64,000 nucleotides of DNA, taken from contig CM018038.1 of the NCBI GenBank assembly GCA_008638375.1, positions 13,166,515 through 13,230,514 of the forward strand, in the 5' to 3' direction. Positions 45,121 to 57,485 of this stretch are shown piece after piece. The position numbers and the translations under genes were made by a program. The notes below the pieces were generated by a model. It was given only the letters and a program-made list of their open reading frames with translations, made no database searches and was not told where the DNA came from. Each line of letters starts with the position of its first letter. Position 1 is the first letter of the stretch. This DNA is from Nyssa sinensis. Its lineage: Eukaryota; Streptophyta; Magnoliopsida; Cornales; Nyssaceae.

Positions 45121-46050
45121 AGAACAGAAGCACTCTCTAGTCTTATTTTTTCAAAATGACAAAAGTATTCCTCATAATTTTTTTTTTTTTTTTTGCATTT
45201 TGAAAATTTTTTTAACTTTTTTTTTAAAGAATTTTTTCATTTATATAAAAATTAAATTTAAGATAAATAATTTATATTTATTAGTCAAAGAAGATTTTAA
45301 TTAATATTTATTAAAAATAAAAAAGTACGAAAAAATTGGTCAAAAATTTAAAAATGTAAAAAAAAAAAAAAACATGAAAAAGACGCTTTTTTCATTTTGA
45401 AAAAAATATAAATAAAAGAAAGATCATGTTAATGTCAAATCTTAATTTTTTTTTATAATTGTTAAAAATTCAAAGAATAATATAATACATTTTAGATTAG
45501 ATACACGAAATTTGACTAAAAGAAAAGTATAGTAATAAAATATATAAAAAAAATTATTTTATATCAAAATTTAGCAAATGACATATTTTTATATTAGAAC
45601 ATGGCGTGATTGAATAAAAACATTCTTTATATTATATGTCAACATTTAATACGTATGAATATAAAGAAATTTCAATATTATTTTACCACCGGGCTTTTTT
45701 TTCTCCTATTATAGGCGCGTGCCAGAAAACCTCGGGAGTGAGCAAAGAGTTAGGCCTGCGCTGCGATGCCTTTGTCCTGATGTGTACGTCCTACTGTGTC
45801 GTACACCGTTGGATTTTCCTTACTTCGGTTGCTCCAGAAAAAAATAAATACGTGGATGACATTCTCACGGAATTTTTTTTTAATGAATCCGGTATATCAT
45901 TTTTAATAATATTATATTATATATTATGATTCATATTTTTTAATAGATCATAACACTTGTAATAACATTATTAAAAATACACATTATTATGTAGTGTTCT
46001 AGACTCACTAAAAAAATATTAAATTTTATAAAAAAAAAAAAAAGTCTAAT
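45121..46050. other. Intergenic with a small GC-rich island
   Basis: Very AT-rich sequence, apart from about 45705-45860 (ggcgcgtgccagaaaacc ... gtcgtacaccgttgg), which is markedly richer in G and C. I cannot assign that island to a family. Confidence 0.4.
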
Positions 46051-46884
46051 AGTATAATTTTTTTTTTTTATGATTGTTCAAATCAAATTTTGACACAATA
46101 CATATATTTTTAAATTATGATATCATCGTAATATTATTTATGTCGTATGTTTTTAACTAATTTGAATGACTAGTATTTCTCTATATCAAGGATGACAACG
46201 AAATGGGTTTCGAACGGAAAACTCTTTCTCTAATCTTGTCATGAGAAAAAAAGTTTTTCTCTAAATGTGTTTAAATCTCATAATAAGCAGACGTGAGTTT
46301 TATTGAGATTTTTATTTATTTTTAAATTTTTATTTATTTATTTATTTTTAAATAAATTATAATAATTTTTTTTTAATTTTTTTTTTTTTAAATTACATTA
46401 CATCTTGTGTCAAATCTGTCAGCTTAAAAAGTTCACAGAAACTTGAAAAAGATAAATTTTACTCCCCACAATTTTATATATGCACGCCTAATCAAAAGTC
46501 AATGAACATATAACCAAACAACATATATTCGGTATATGTTGTTAGCCGAATATACCAATCAATTTAGAGAGGGAGAGGGAGAGAGAGGAGAGTTCTTTGA
46601 CACGGCTTGCATTGTATATCATTTTCAACAACCTTATTATGACCCATAAGAAAACTTTACACAGACGGACGCAATCCCATGATCTACAAGGCATTGATTT
46701 GATGTCCATAATTATACAACACCAATGAAGGACAATTCTTGCTCAGATACACCATTTACACCAGGGAATATATGGTAGCCACTACCACGGAGGCCGAAAT
46801 TTTGCCATGAACCAATCCGGTGGCAGATAAACACCACAAACTGATTTTGTTTTTATTTTTGTTTTAAATTTCACACATCAAATC
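46051..46884. repeat. Direct repeat, left copy (about 0.8 kb)
   Basis: It matches 47635-48425 along its length: agtataatttttttt, then ttgaatgactagtatttctctatat, then gatacaccatttacacca, then ccaatccggtggc and caaactgattttgtttttatttt. It has no recognisable protein. The two copies flank a truncated copia 5' end. Confidence 0.8.
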
Positions 46885-47634
46885 TGTTAAATTTTATTAT
46901 TTATTTATTTAAGTTTGGTATCTTTAGTTTGTCCTAATCTTTAGGAATTTATTTAGTTGAAAAGATCGTGTTATTGTGGCTACAGAAAGTAGTTTCATTG
47001 TCCTGTTTCTTAGGATCTTAAGTTAGTGATTTGTTCTTTCCCTTTCTATATAATGCCTATTTATAGGCTACTTTTATCAATGAAAAATCAAAGTGCTTCC
47101 AGCTTCCATTTTATTTTATTCTGTATAAGTGGTATCAGAGCCTCTCCCAAAAAAATAGTCCAAAATAGCAGCAGCTATTTTCTCCTCAGATTTATTTTTG
47201 CAAGAAACGATGGCTTCAGATTCCAACTTTGTGCAGACAGCAATCCCACGTTTTGATGGTCACTATGACCATTGGAGTATGCTAATGGAGAATTTTCTAC
47301 GGTCAAAAGAATACTGGCCAATCGTTAAATCTGGAATTGTAGAACAAGTAACAAATGCGGTCTTAACAGATGCCCAGAAAACAGAGTTGGAAGGAGAAAG
47401 CTAAAAGATTTGAAGGCAAAAAATTACCTTTTTCAGGCAATTGATCGTCCCATCTTAGAAACAATTTTTAGCAAAGAAACTTCCAAGGATATTTAGGATT
47501 TGATGAAGAAAAAATATCAAAGCTATGCTAGAGTGAAGCGTGCACAGCTTCAAGCCTTGAGAAGAGATTTTGAGACTCTACAAATGAAGGATGGGGAATT
47601 TGTCACCAATTACTGTGCCAAGACTATGGAAAGT
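46885..47634 (+). mobile_element. Truncated Ty1/copia: LTR, primer-binding site and gag start
   Basis: It starts TGTTAAATTTTATT at the end of the left direct repeat. A short LTR of about 245 bases includes tatataatgcc and ttataggc near 47050. The primer site TGGTATCAGAGCC follows at about 47131-47143. Gag then begins at 47210. The element stops abruptly where the right direct repeat begins. Confidence 0.7.
47210..47634 (+). pseudogene. Copia gag N-terminal fragment
   Basis: The reading is MASDSNFVQTAIPRFDGHYD, then HWSMLMENFLRSKEYW, then a stop at about 47402, then KDLKAKNYLFQAIDRPILE and KYQSYARVKRAQLQALRRDF with LQMKDGEFVTNY. This is the UBN2/DUF4219-type Gag of plant copia elements. It is cut off after about 140 codons by the junction with the direct repeat. 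Confidence 0.75.
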
Positions 47635-48425
47635 AGTATAATTTTTTTTTATAATCATAGAAATCAAATTTTGACACATGGCATATATTTTTAAATTATG
47701 ATATCATTGTAATATTATTTGTCATATGTTTCTAACTAATTTGAATGACTAGTATTTCTCTATATTAGGGATGGTAACCGGATGGATTTCGAGCGAAAAA
47801 CTCTTTTTCTACCCCTGTCGTGGGAAAAAAAGTTTTTTCTCAAATTTTTAAAATTTTAATTAATTAATTATTTATTTTAAAATAAATTATATAAATTTTT
47901 CTTAAAATTTTTTGACAATTACAAAAAAACCCTCCTCTTATTTTAAAAATTACATTGCAGCTGTTGTCAATCCTTTCAACTTAAAAGAGTTAACAGAAAC
48001 TTAAAAAAGATAAATTTTACCTCCACAATTTTATATATGCATACCTTGTTAAAAGTCAATGAAGATATGATCAAACAACCTATATCTATTGTTCGCAGAA
48101 TATACTAATCAATTTCTGGAGAGTGAGGAGAGTTCTTTGACATGACTTGCATTGGATATGGCTCGCAACTAATCTTATTATGACCGACAAGAAAACTTTA
48201 CACTAAAGGACCAATCTCATGATCTACAAGCCCTTGATTTGATGCCCATAATTATACAGCACCAACGAAAGACAATTCTTGCTCGGATACACCATTTACA
48301 CCAAAGGAATATATGGTAGCCACTACCATGGAAGCCGAAATTTTGCATGAACCAATCCGGTGGCCGATAAACACCACCAACTGATTTTGTTTTTATTTTC
48401 TGTTTTAAATTCCACACATCGAATC
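47635..48425. repeat. Direct repeat, right copy (about 0.8 kb)
   Basis: This is the partner of 46051-46884. The end cacacatcgaatc continues uninterrupted into unique sequence, while the left copy's cacacatcaaatc runs into the copia LTR. The right copy is thus the uninterrupted form. Confidence 0.8.
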
Positions 48426-49037
48426 ATCATATGATGAAAATCTAACTCTAATCAAACTAACCTAAATCTCTCTCTCACTCCAGTTTTTCTCAAAATCACA
48501 GATCTGGGTCTTTTTGGCATTGAAGTTGTTACTTTTCAGAGAGGCATGGAAGTTCTGTGACATTGAATTTGAGGGTATGCTTATTGACATTGAGTTGGAT
48601 AAAGAAATGGTATTTAGGCAATAGGTTTATTCTGGGTTTGTCCATTTATCCTCTCTCTCTCTCTCTCTCCCAAAAAAAAATTATAATATATATATATAGC
48701 GCGTTATAGATATCATGCATAACAACTATTGAAATACATTTCACACGTCAAGAGAGGAGAAGGAATGAGAGCCAATAATAATGTCACGGGGGTTTGGGAA
48801 ATGAAAATTTTAAATCAACCAATGTGTATATTTCAATCTTTGTTCAAGAAGAAGAATAATAAAAAACACAACCATGAATTGAAGATCTATTACAGAGCAT
48901 AAATTGTGTGTGTATATATATCAAAGAAATTCTTTTATGTTTTTACTGTCCAATAAACAAAGTACATGTATCTGTATATCAAAGAAAAATTGTTGAATCC
49001 CTTATTTTACTTTGATTTCTTGTGAGTGATCTGGGCA
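48426..49037. other. Spacer, no gene seen
   Basis: It contains (CT)n at 48649-48669 and short TA tracts. No conserved protein. Confidence 0.5.
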
Positions 49038-49042
49038 TTTGG

Positions 49043-49305
49043 TGGGAGTGTTACATCTCATATTGAAAGCATGGAATTAAAAAGGAAAGAAGAAAGACTT
49101 AAAATAGGAAGAAAGCTAGAAGAGAAGAGTTAGTTAGAAAAGTTAGTTTATTCTATTATTGTACTATTGATGTCTTATAAATAGGATTCAAGTCTGATGT
49201 AAAATTCATTGATTACAGTTCAGTAGTTTTACCAAGTTCCTTTTTGCCTTCTCTGTTTTTTGATATTTTTTCTTCACCAAGTTCAGATTCATCTAATTCT
49301 CAACA
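49043..49305 (+). repeat. 5' LTR of the copia element
   Basis: It begins TGGGAGTGTTACATC, where the right LTR has TGTTGGAGTGTTACATC, and ends CAACA. It includes ttataaatagg at about 49171-49186, a likely TATA box. Confidence 0.9.
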
Positions 49306-49459
49306 TAGTATCGAGCAAAAACCTAAAGCTTCCGCAACCTAAAGCTTCTGCAACCTAAATCAATTGATTTCTCAACTTCTGCCTTGCGAAATTTTTCTCT
49401 GGAATTCTTACATCGATTATCTTCAAGTTTCTTGCATTTTCTTGAACAAATTCTTGAAA

Positions 49460-50959
49460 ATGAGTTATGGCGATTCTCCTCTTGTCAATCCTTCAGATGA
49501 CTCATCGAGTCCATACTACCTACATTCAAGCGACAATCCTGGTGCTTTGTTAGTATCAGAAATCTTCAATGGAGAAAACTATGTTGCATGGAGTCGTTCA
49601 ATAGTCATTGCACTGATAGTCAAGAACAAGGTACAATATATAAACGGTTCAATTGTTTCTCCCTCTACTGATCACCTTGTTCCCTCTACTGATCTCCTTG
49701 TTCCCTCTACTGATCACCTTGTTAAACACACAGCATGGTTAAGAGTAAATAATCTGGTTCTTTCTTGGTTGATGAATTCTATTTCAAAAGAAATACGAAA
49801 TAACTTGCTGTTTGTGGTATCTGTTGTTGATCTTTGGAATGAGCTTAAAGCCAGATATCTCAAGAGTGATGGACCAAGGGTTTTCCATCTTGAGAAATCT
49901 TTGAGTTGCATCAGTCAAGGTGTTTTTTCTACTACTGAATATTTCAGTACCTTCAAGACCCTTTGGGACGAGTACATTAGCTATAGGCCATTTCCAACAT
50001 GCACATATGGCAAGATGGCAACATGTACTTGTGAACTTTTCAACTTTCTACAAATCAGACAGCCATCTGATTATGTACTCAAGTTTTTGGTAGGGCTAAA
50101 TGATTTTTATGCCTCTATCAGAAGCCAATTGCTGCTAATGGTTCCATTACCAAGCATGTCCAAGGTTTTCTCTCTACTGCTTCAAAAAGAAAGTCAGAGG
50201 CAACTTACAAATTCTGCTACAAATAATGAGACTCATGCTTTGATGGCAAAGCAATTCAATCAGCGAAATTACCAGCCAAAATCTTTCAAGGACAAACCAA
50301 AGAAATCTGCCCTACACTGTACTCATTGTGGCTATAATGGTCACACAGTGGACAAATGCTTCCAACTTCATGGTTATCCCCCTAGCTGGAATGGACCAAA
50401 GGGAAAAAGAAACGTGGCTTCTACTCATGCTGCCATTACAACTCTAGAGATCTACAATCAAAATAGTAATGAGCAAAAAAAGTTTTGTTTCACTCTAGAG
50501 GAATTTAATAAACTAATGGCACTTGCAAATTCAGCACAGTCCAATTCTTCCAACCAGAATAATGTCCAACTGGCTGTTAACCTTGTCACCACCTCTCACT
50601 TTTTTGGTAAAGTGCAACCTACACTTAAACCTCCTCTATTTTCCTGTAAATTTGTTGCTTCTAAGCCAAATTCCAATTTATATTGGATTCTTGACACGGG
50701 TGCAACAGATCATATGATCTGTTCACCACTTTTATACCATTCTACACCTAAACAAATTAATGCATCCATAAATCTTCCTAATGGTACTACAGTTCCAGCT
50801 ATACTCATTGGTACTGTATGTCTCTCAGATTCCTTATTTTTACATAATGTCTTGTGTGTTCCTTATTTTTCATTCTATCTATTATCTGTTTCCAAACTCA
50901 CTAAACAATCTAATCTTTCTCTTACCTTTACTGCTTCCCATTGCCTTTTACAAGACTAG
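49460..50959 (+). CDS. Copia gag and protease
   Basis: The ATG at 49460 (MSYGDSPLVNPSDD) is preferred over the in-frame ATG at 49364, because the family domain starts soon after it (DNPGALLVSEIFNGENYVAW). Gag continues with VNNLVLSWLMNSISKEI and LEKSLSCISQG. A zinc knuckle (CTHCGYNGHTVDKC, C-X2-C-X4-H-X4-C) lies near 50320-50360. The protease active site WILDTGATDHM is at about 50680-50715. The frame is open for 500 codons and ends at a TAG at 50957, within what should be one polyprotein. A three-unit 21-base repeat lies at 49660-49722. Confidence 0.85.
   Translation: MSYGDSPLVNPSDDSSSPYYLHSSDNPGALLVSEIFNGENYVAWSRSIVIALIVKNKVQYINGSIVSPSTDHLVPSTDLLVPSTDHLVKHTAWLRVNNLVLSWLMNSISKEIRNNLLFVVSVVDLWNELKARYLKSDGPRVFHLEKSLSCISQGVFSTTEYFSTFKTLWDEYISYRPFPTCTYGKMATCTCELFNFLQIRQPSDYVLKFLVGLNDFYASIRSQLLLMVPLPSMSKVFSLLLQKESQRQLTNSATNNETHALMAKQFNQRNYQPKSFKDKPKKSALHCTHCGYNGHTVDKCFQLHGYPPSWNGPKGKRNVASTHAAITTLEIYNQNSNEQKKFCFTLEEFNKLMALANSAQSNSSNQNNVQLAVNLVTTSHFFGKVQPTLKPPLFSCKFVASKPNSNLYWILDTGATDHMICSPLLYHSTPKQINASINLPNGTTVPAILIGTVCLSDSLFLHNVLCVPYFSFYLLSVSKLTKQSNLSLTFTASHCLLQD
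49660..49722. repeat. 21-bp in-frame repeat, three units, in gag
   Basis: The unit gttccctctactgatcacct is repeated three times (49660-49680, 49681-49701, 49702-49722), coding for PSTDHLV-type heptads. The frame is kept. Confidence 0.9.
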
Positions 50960-51900
50960 TCAATGGAGAAGATGATTGGGATTGCTCTTAAGAAAGAAAG
51001 ACTTTACCATCTGACTCAAGCTTCATCAAAAGCTAAAAACTGCAGTGCATTTTAGTTTAATTCTGTACCTTTTGCTTTATCCTCTATTCACAAACAATTA
51101 GATGTATGGCATTATAGATTAAGACATGTATCTAGTTCAAGATTACATTCCCTCAAACAAATTGATTCTACCATAACTCTTGATTGTACAAATGTTTGTG
51201 ACATATGTCCTTTAGCAAAGCAAAGAAGGCTTCCTTTTTCTGTATCACAAAGTAATTTTAATAAAAGTTTCGATTTGATCCATTGTGATATATGGGGTCC
51301 TTTTGGAACTACTTCTTATTCTGGTTTTAGATATTTTTTAACTATAGGCGATGACTTCACAAGGTGTACTTGGCTATATATGATTAAAGCTAAATCAGAA
51401 GTGCCATCTTTAATCAAAATTTTCTTTAAAATGATAGCAAACCAATTTTCTTCTTCTGTCAAGGCTATAAGGTTTGATAATGAACTAGAATTCTTACTCA
51501 TAAAAATTTATATTAAGTATGGTATTTTGCAACAGAGAAGTTGTGTAGAAACTCCGCAATAAATGGTGTTGTGGAGAGAAAACATCAACATCTATTGAGC
51601 ACTGCTAGAGCCTTAATGTTCCAAGCAAATCTACCATTAATTTTTTGGAGTGACTGTGTGCTTACTGCAGCACACATAATCAATAGAATTCCCACTCCTC
51701 TACTTCAAAATAAAACCCCTTTTGAAAAGCTTTTTAACAAAACACCTAACCTTTCTCATTTAAAAGTCTTTGGCTGCCTTTGCTTTGCATCAACTTTAAC
51801 TAGTCAAAGACAGAAATTTGATCCAAGAGCCACAAAGTGCATATTCCTAGCATATCCTTCTGATATTAAGGTTATAAACTCATGGATCTAAACACCAATA
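50960..51900 (+). pseudogene. Copia integrase
   Basis: The zinc-binding part is DVWHYRLRHVSSSRLHSLK with CTNVCDICPLAKQ. The core has D (LIHCDIWGPFGTTS), then D (IRFDNELEF) and E ([12 protein letters not shown]). The C-terminal part includes [20 protein letters not shown]. It is broken by a TAG at about 51053, a frameshift at about 51540-51560 and a TAA near 51890. The integrase would insert element DNA into the host chromosome. Confidence 0.85.
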
Positions 51901-52439
51901 AGATACTTGTTCTCAGAATGTCATATTCCATGAAACAATTTTTCCCTTCCAACTGTTACCACAAAATCCTGAAACTCATTCTTGTCTGTTTCCTATTTCA
52001 CAAACTTTTTCAGATTCACCTTCTACCACATCATTCTTCAATTCATATCAAAATGTGAAATTTGAATCACAACATATTAATTCTACTCCTTTATCTGAAT
52101 CTCATACATATATTGAATAAGACTCACATACATTTCCCTCCCCATCCAATATGGATTCAACATCTGATTCAACTGACCCAAAAGTCCTACAGCTCGGAAA
52201 ATCAACTAGAATTAAACAAAAACCTTCATATCTGCAGGACTATTATTGTGGTAATGTCTCTTCATCTCAAAGTGCAACTCAGGCATCTACGTCAACTGAC
52301 TGCTCTCCAACTAAAGGTAATTTCTATCCTCTTCACCCTTTTCTTTCTACCAGTAGACTGTCTCCATCACATAAAGCCTTTTTCACCTCCATCACAAACT
52401 CTCCAGAACCCAAAACATACAAATAAGCTTCTAGAATAC

Positions 52440-54035
52440 CTGAATGGCAAGCTGCCATGAAAAATGAAATTAATGCTTTGGAGTTGAACAAAACTTGGGA
52501 GCTTGTTACTCTTCCTAAAAATAAAAAGACTATTGGTTATAAATGGGTATTCAAAGTGAAATATAAAGCTGATGGAACTATAGAAAGACATAAAGCTAGA
52601 TTGGTGGCAAAAGGGTATACTCAGTAAGAAGGCCTAAATTTTTTTGATACTTTCTCTCCTGTGGCCAAGATTACATCCATTCGATTAGTCCTTGCTGTAG
52701 CTACAGTCAAACAGTAGCATCTCCATCAACTAGATGTAAATAATGCATTTCTGCATGGAGATTTACATGAAGAGATATACACGGAATTGCCTCATGGATT
52801 GGTTGTCCAAGGAGAACAGAAAGTTTGTCGACTTTTAAAGAGCCTCTATGGCTTAAAGCAGGCTTCTAGGCAATGGTTTGCTAAGCTATCAAATGCCCTT
52901 ATTTCCTATGGATTTGTTCAAGGTAATTCTGATTGTTCTCTGTTCATTAAAAAATCTGAAAGTTCTTTTATGGCCTTGTTAGTCTATGTGAATGATGTGC
53001 TATTGACAAGTGATAGCATTATGGAAATTGAAAGGTTGAAGACTTTTTAGATGAAAAGTTCACTATTAAAGACTTAGGATAGTTGAAATACTTTCTTGGC
53101 TTGGAAGTTGCAAGGTCCAAAAATGGTATCTAATGCCAAAGAAAGTACATACTTGACATACTTGAAGACACTGGTTTAACTGGATCAAAACCCGTTGCCT
53201 TCCCTATGGAATCTACCCTCAAGTTATCAGCAAATGATACCAATTTATATGAAGATCCATTAGGTTACCGAAGACTTATTGGCAGATTACTTTACTTAAC
53301 TCTCAATAGGCCTGACTTAGCCTATTCTGTACAGTCCTAAGCTAGTTTTTAGCAAAACCTGTTGTCAGTCACCACCAAGCAGCTATTCGAGTATTGAGGT
53401 ATCTAAAGGCCACACCAGGGCAAGGTCTCTTCTTTCCATCCTCATCAGATTTTCAATTAAAGGGTTTTTCAGATAGTGATTAGGTAGGCTGTGTAGATAC
53501 TCAAAGGAGTGTCACTGGTTTTGTAATTTTTCTTGGCAACTCATTGATTTCATGGAAATCAAAGAAACAAGTTACAATCAGTCGATCAGCTAAAGAGGCA
53601 GAGTACCAAGCCTTTGCAACTACAACATGTGAAATTCAATGGCTTTTGTATGCCTTACAAGACTTGGATATTAATCATTCACAGTCAGCTTTGCTATATA
53701 TTGCCAGTAAATCAGCAATGTCCATAGCCACAAATCCAGTTCAGCATGAGAGAACAAAGCATATCCAGATTGATTGCCATTTTATTAGAGAAAAAATGCA
53801 GCAGCATGTTATTAAACTCTTCCATATTCCATCGAGATTACAACTAGCAAACATATTTACAAAGCCCCTCGAATCTCTACCTTTTCATCATAATCTTCAC
53901 AAGATGAACATCATTAACATCCATGTTCATCTTGAGGGGGGGTGTTGGAGTGTTACATCTCATATTGAAAGCATGGAATTTAAAAGGAAAGAAGAAAGAC
54001 TTAAAATAGAAAGAAAGCTAGAAGAGAAGAGTTAG
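52440..54035 (+). pseudogene. Copia reverse transcriptase and RNase H
   Basis: Reverse transcriptase reads [19 protein letters not shown], then [20 protein letters not shown], then [17 protein letters not shown] and [13 protein letters not shown]. The catalytic box is YVND ([10 protein letters not shown], about 52984-53010), with the first Asp changed to Asn, which alone would abolish activity. RNase H includes [20 protein letters not shown], then [20 protein letters not shown] and [16 protein letters not shown]. Stops near 52625, 52715, 53080 and 53480 and frameshifts near 53045 and 53338 also break it. Confidence 0.88.
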
Positions 54036-54207
54036 TTAGAAAAGTTAGTTTATTCTGTTATTGTACTATTGATGTATTAGAAATAGGACTCAATTCTGAT
54101 GTAAAATTCATTGATTATAATTCAGTAGTTTTACCAAATTCCTTTTTGTCTTCTCTATTTTTTGATACTTTCTCTTCACCAAGTTCAGATTCATCTAATT
54201 CTCAACA
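53943..54207 (+). repeat. 3' LTR of the copia element
   Basis: It begins TGTTGGAGTG directly after the polypurine run and ends CTCAACA, followed by the TTTGG duplication. Confidence 0.9.
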
Positions 54208-54212
54208 TTTGG

Positions 54213-54410
54213 TGAATCTTCATGTGGTTTAGATGTTAATTTCTTTACTTATTATTTTATATGGTGGCGTTTGAATTTATATTTGTGATTTGCAAGGTAA
54301 ATATGGTTTGGATGGCATATTGTATTGAAGTCAGGTTGTGCACCGAAGAAGCTTCTTGTTCAGTAAATGGGTTGTTTCTCGCCTACAACGGAGAGAATTT
54401 TTGAGATTTT

Positions 54411-54444
<34 letters not shown>

Positions 54445-56874
54445 TGTGTGTTTTATGGAAAATAGTTAAAAAAGAAGGGGGGGGGGGTAAATTTAACATT
54501 TTAAAAAATTATAACAATGATGCCATCAATTTCTATTTAAGTCTCTAACTTAACAGTAGTAATGGGTTGTTAACCACATTAAAAATTAAGAGTTGCAAAG
54601 TAATTTTAGAAATAAGAACGGTGCTATTTGTAATTGTCAAAAATTTTTGTAGAAATTAGTGTAATTTATTATTTATTTTATTAAATTAATTATAATTAAC
54701 ACAATTTAAACAAAATATTATATGTATTAAAATAATAAATATGCATATTGATAAAAAAAAATCAAAATGATATCATTTTTTTAAAAAAAATATATAATTC
54801 TATTAAGTGGGTATAAACTTTTAATGAGTGAATAAAATATATTATTATAAATATTGACAATGTGATTGTAAACTTTTTTATTATTTTATTTTATATAATA
54901 AAGACAAGGTGGGACGGGTGTCTTCTTTTCAAACCCGTCCCAAATCTTAAAAGGATGAAAAAAAATTTCTTCAAATCCGTTTCATTAAAAATAGAGCTGA
55001 CAAATCTCTAACATGTATGCCATTTCTACTCCATACTATTTTTTTTTTTATTATCAAAAGTAGTGGTATTATAATTTTTATGAGACTAATTTAATTAATG
55101 TCTATAAAATAACTTGAGAACCTCATAAGACATAATCGTGATGAATTAAATTCAAGATTTTTGAATTTATTATATATTTTTAAGTCAATTCATTTATAAT
55201 CCAAACTGGTGATGCTACCTTACCGTAATTTTTTTTATTATCAATTTTCATGAATGATTGAATTTATCAATTTTCATGGACGAAAGCACCAGTTGGATGC
55301 CGATAGTTATGGCCACATGAAATCCTTATTCAATTCGGATCACCACTGTCGCTAACCGTTGATGGAAAAGATGTTATCATGTAAAAGATTTGATGCTATT
55401 CCATCCAAGAGAATACTACAAAAAATGAGTGATCACTTTTAGACTGCACTTTTTACTGAATTGCTTTACTGACAAAGAAGTTCATGTTAGCCCCCAAAAA
55501 TTAAAAAAAAAAAAATTCTTAAATGAGTCGGACTTTCCTTACTTGATCGAACAACTCAAAATTCAGTTATTTCAACTACATCAAATGATCTTTCAAATTG
55601 GTCACGACTCTCTAGTTTATGGCCGCTTCTCTATGGTACCAGTTGTTGCTTCATTGAATTTGCTTCACTAATAGGCTACAATAATATAATAATATAATTT
55701 TTTAATAATATTTTATTTTATATTTTATAATTAAACATAATATATATGATAAATTATTGTTAAAATGATATATTACGGATACGTTAAAAAATATCTCTAT
55801 ATTAGCAACTCAAATTAAGTAGTAAAGTAATAGTGCACCAATCTCTTCGTGCCAAGCTTGCCTAAAAACGAATAGCAATGATGGATCACTCATTTCGACA
55901 ACACATTGCCTTCTTTTGAAAGACAAAAAAAAAAAAAGGCAATTTTTACCAAGTTTGTTATGAGATTACATAATGAGTCTGTCACACATGTGATGGTTAT
56001 TAAAATTTTTAGTATACAATAAACTTTATGTATATTTCACAAAATTTAAAATCACAATTACTATTTCATACTTGTGATAAGCTCAGTGAATAATCAATGA
56101 ACATGATTCATTGAATAAATTTTTCACTCATTATTACTTATTCTTTCTTAGAAAGAAGAGTAAGATTTAAGTCTTTTGTAAAGACAAAAGAGAAGAGAGT
56201 TAGTAGAGTTGTATTATTATTAACCCAAATAATTGACTAGACTAAAATAAAATAAAATTTAGACAAGATGTCCACGTCATAAATACTAATTTTTCTTGTT
56301 CAAATAAATTAGGTCCACAAATATCTTCTCAAGTGAGAGACACCAATTTAAAAAAAATTCAATTGTTTCATGTAACATCACCCTATAAGAAATAATGAAA
56401 ATGGACTTGTCTCTCACTTATAGCCATCTAAACCCACCACATAACAACTCCATCTATGTCATCTCCCGTGGTCCATTCAAATTTGTGATTAGAAGCGATC
56501 AAAACGTATATTTTTAAAATTTAAGAGGAATTTTTACAAAAATTTAACAAATTTTGAGGGGGTTAATTCCTAATTTTAAAAAGTATTAGTAAATTTATAA
56601 TACAAAAATTAAACTTTCTCTAAAATTTGGGAGGGAGACTATTCTCAAGGATGAGAATTTGACCCGATCCGTTAGGAATCCGTTGTGAATGGCCCAGATG
56701 TCGTCGAAGTGAAATGGATCGGAGATGTAAATTGAGTGAGGAGTGCAACTTGCTCATTAGATGACAAATTGATCCTCAAGGTGAAGAGGCAAGGAGAAAG
56801 TGATGATAATCTAGAATGTTCATGAGAAATCTCTAAGAGAGTTTGGGTATTCCACGAGATTTCAAATATAAAGG
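54213..56874. other. Intergenic, no gene seen
   Basis: AT-rich spacer with (GA)n at 54413-54442 and a G-run at 54477-54487. The flanks of the next solo LTR (56640-56879 and 60913-61130) are together richer in G and C. I see no conserved protein. Confidence 0.45.
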
Positions 56875-57354
56875 ATAAATGTCATGACCCACAACCCACC
56901 CTTTACAGATTAACGGACCACAACCATTCGACCCAGACTTTTTGCCGAACCGGACCTGATCATCCTATTACACTACCATTAGTGCAACTAACATGTAATC
57001 ACATACATCATCATATATATACCTAGCAAAAGACATCAAGTGAAAGGTTACATGTACATGTCAGTCTGTTATACAAAAATACAACCTATAAAATTTCTAA
57101 GTCATCATCTCGTCTCCAGGATGTGAATACACGGAGTGCTATAAGACTGTACTATTATTACCTTTACTTGTCAAAATGTCCAACCTATCGCTGCAGGCTT
57201 CTACTTTCTGTCCTTTGTATTAGTCCCTGAAAAAATATATAAATTGGAGTGAGCTAAACTAAGCTCAGTAAGTACGTCCCCTACTCTGCCATGTGTACAT
57301 GATCTGGAAAGAAACCGAATAACAATGATATGATAGCCAATCAATATCATATAA

Positions 57355-57485
57355 CAATCAAAGCTCATCAATGAAGATCAAATGGTCAGGAATAATAACA
57401 ACAATCATAGCTCATCAATGAATCTCAAATGATCAGGAATAATAGCAATCATAACTCGTCAATGAATATCAAATGATCAAGAATA
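57355..57485. repeat. Tandem repeats (about 45-55 bp, three units) in the solo LTR
   Basis: Units share 'atagctcatcaatgaa', 'tcaaatgatcaggaataat' and 'aacaatca'. They differ by small changes and lengths. Confidence 0.75.

Larger units (their letters stand above)
49043..54207 (+). mobile_element. Ty1/copia retrotransposon, full-length, disabled
   Basis: LTRs of about 264 bp (49043-49305 and 53943-54207) flank a complete but broken gag-pol. TTTGG flanks both ends exactly (49038-49042 and 54208-54212). A polypurine tract (gaggggggg) precedes the right LTR. The primer site after the left LTR is degenerate (tagtatcgagc rather than TGGTATCAGAGC). The LTRs differ at a modest number of positions, so it is fairly young but already inactive. 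Confidence 0.92.

Noticed and set aside
57355..57485. Regularly spaced repeats resembling a CRISPR array
   Set aside because: They are degenerate tandem repeats without unique spacers, in a plant retroelement LTR.
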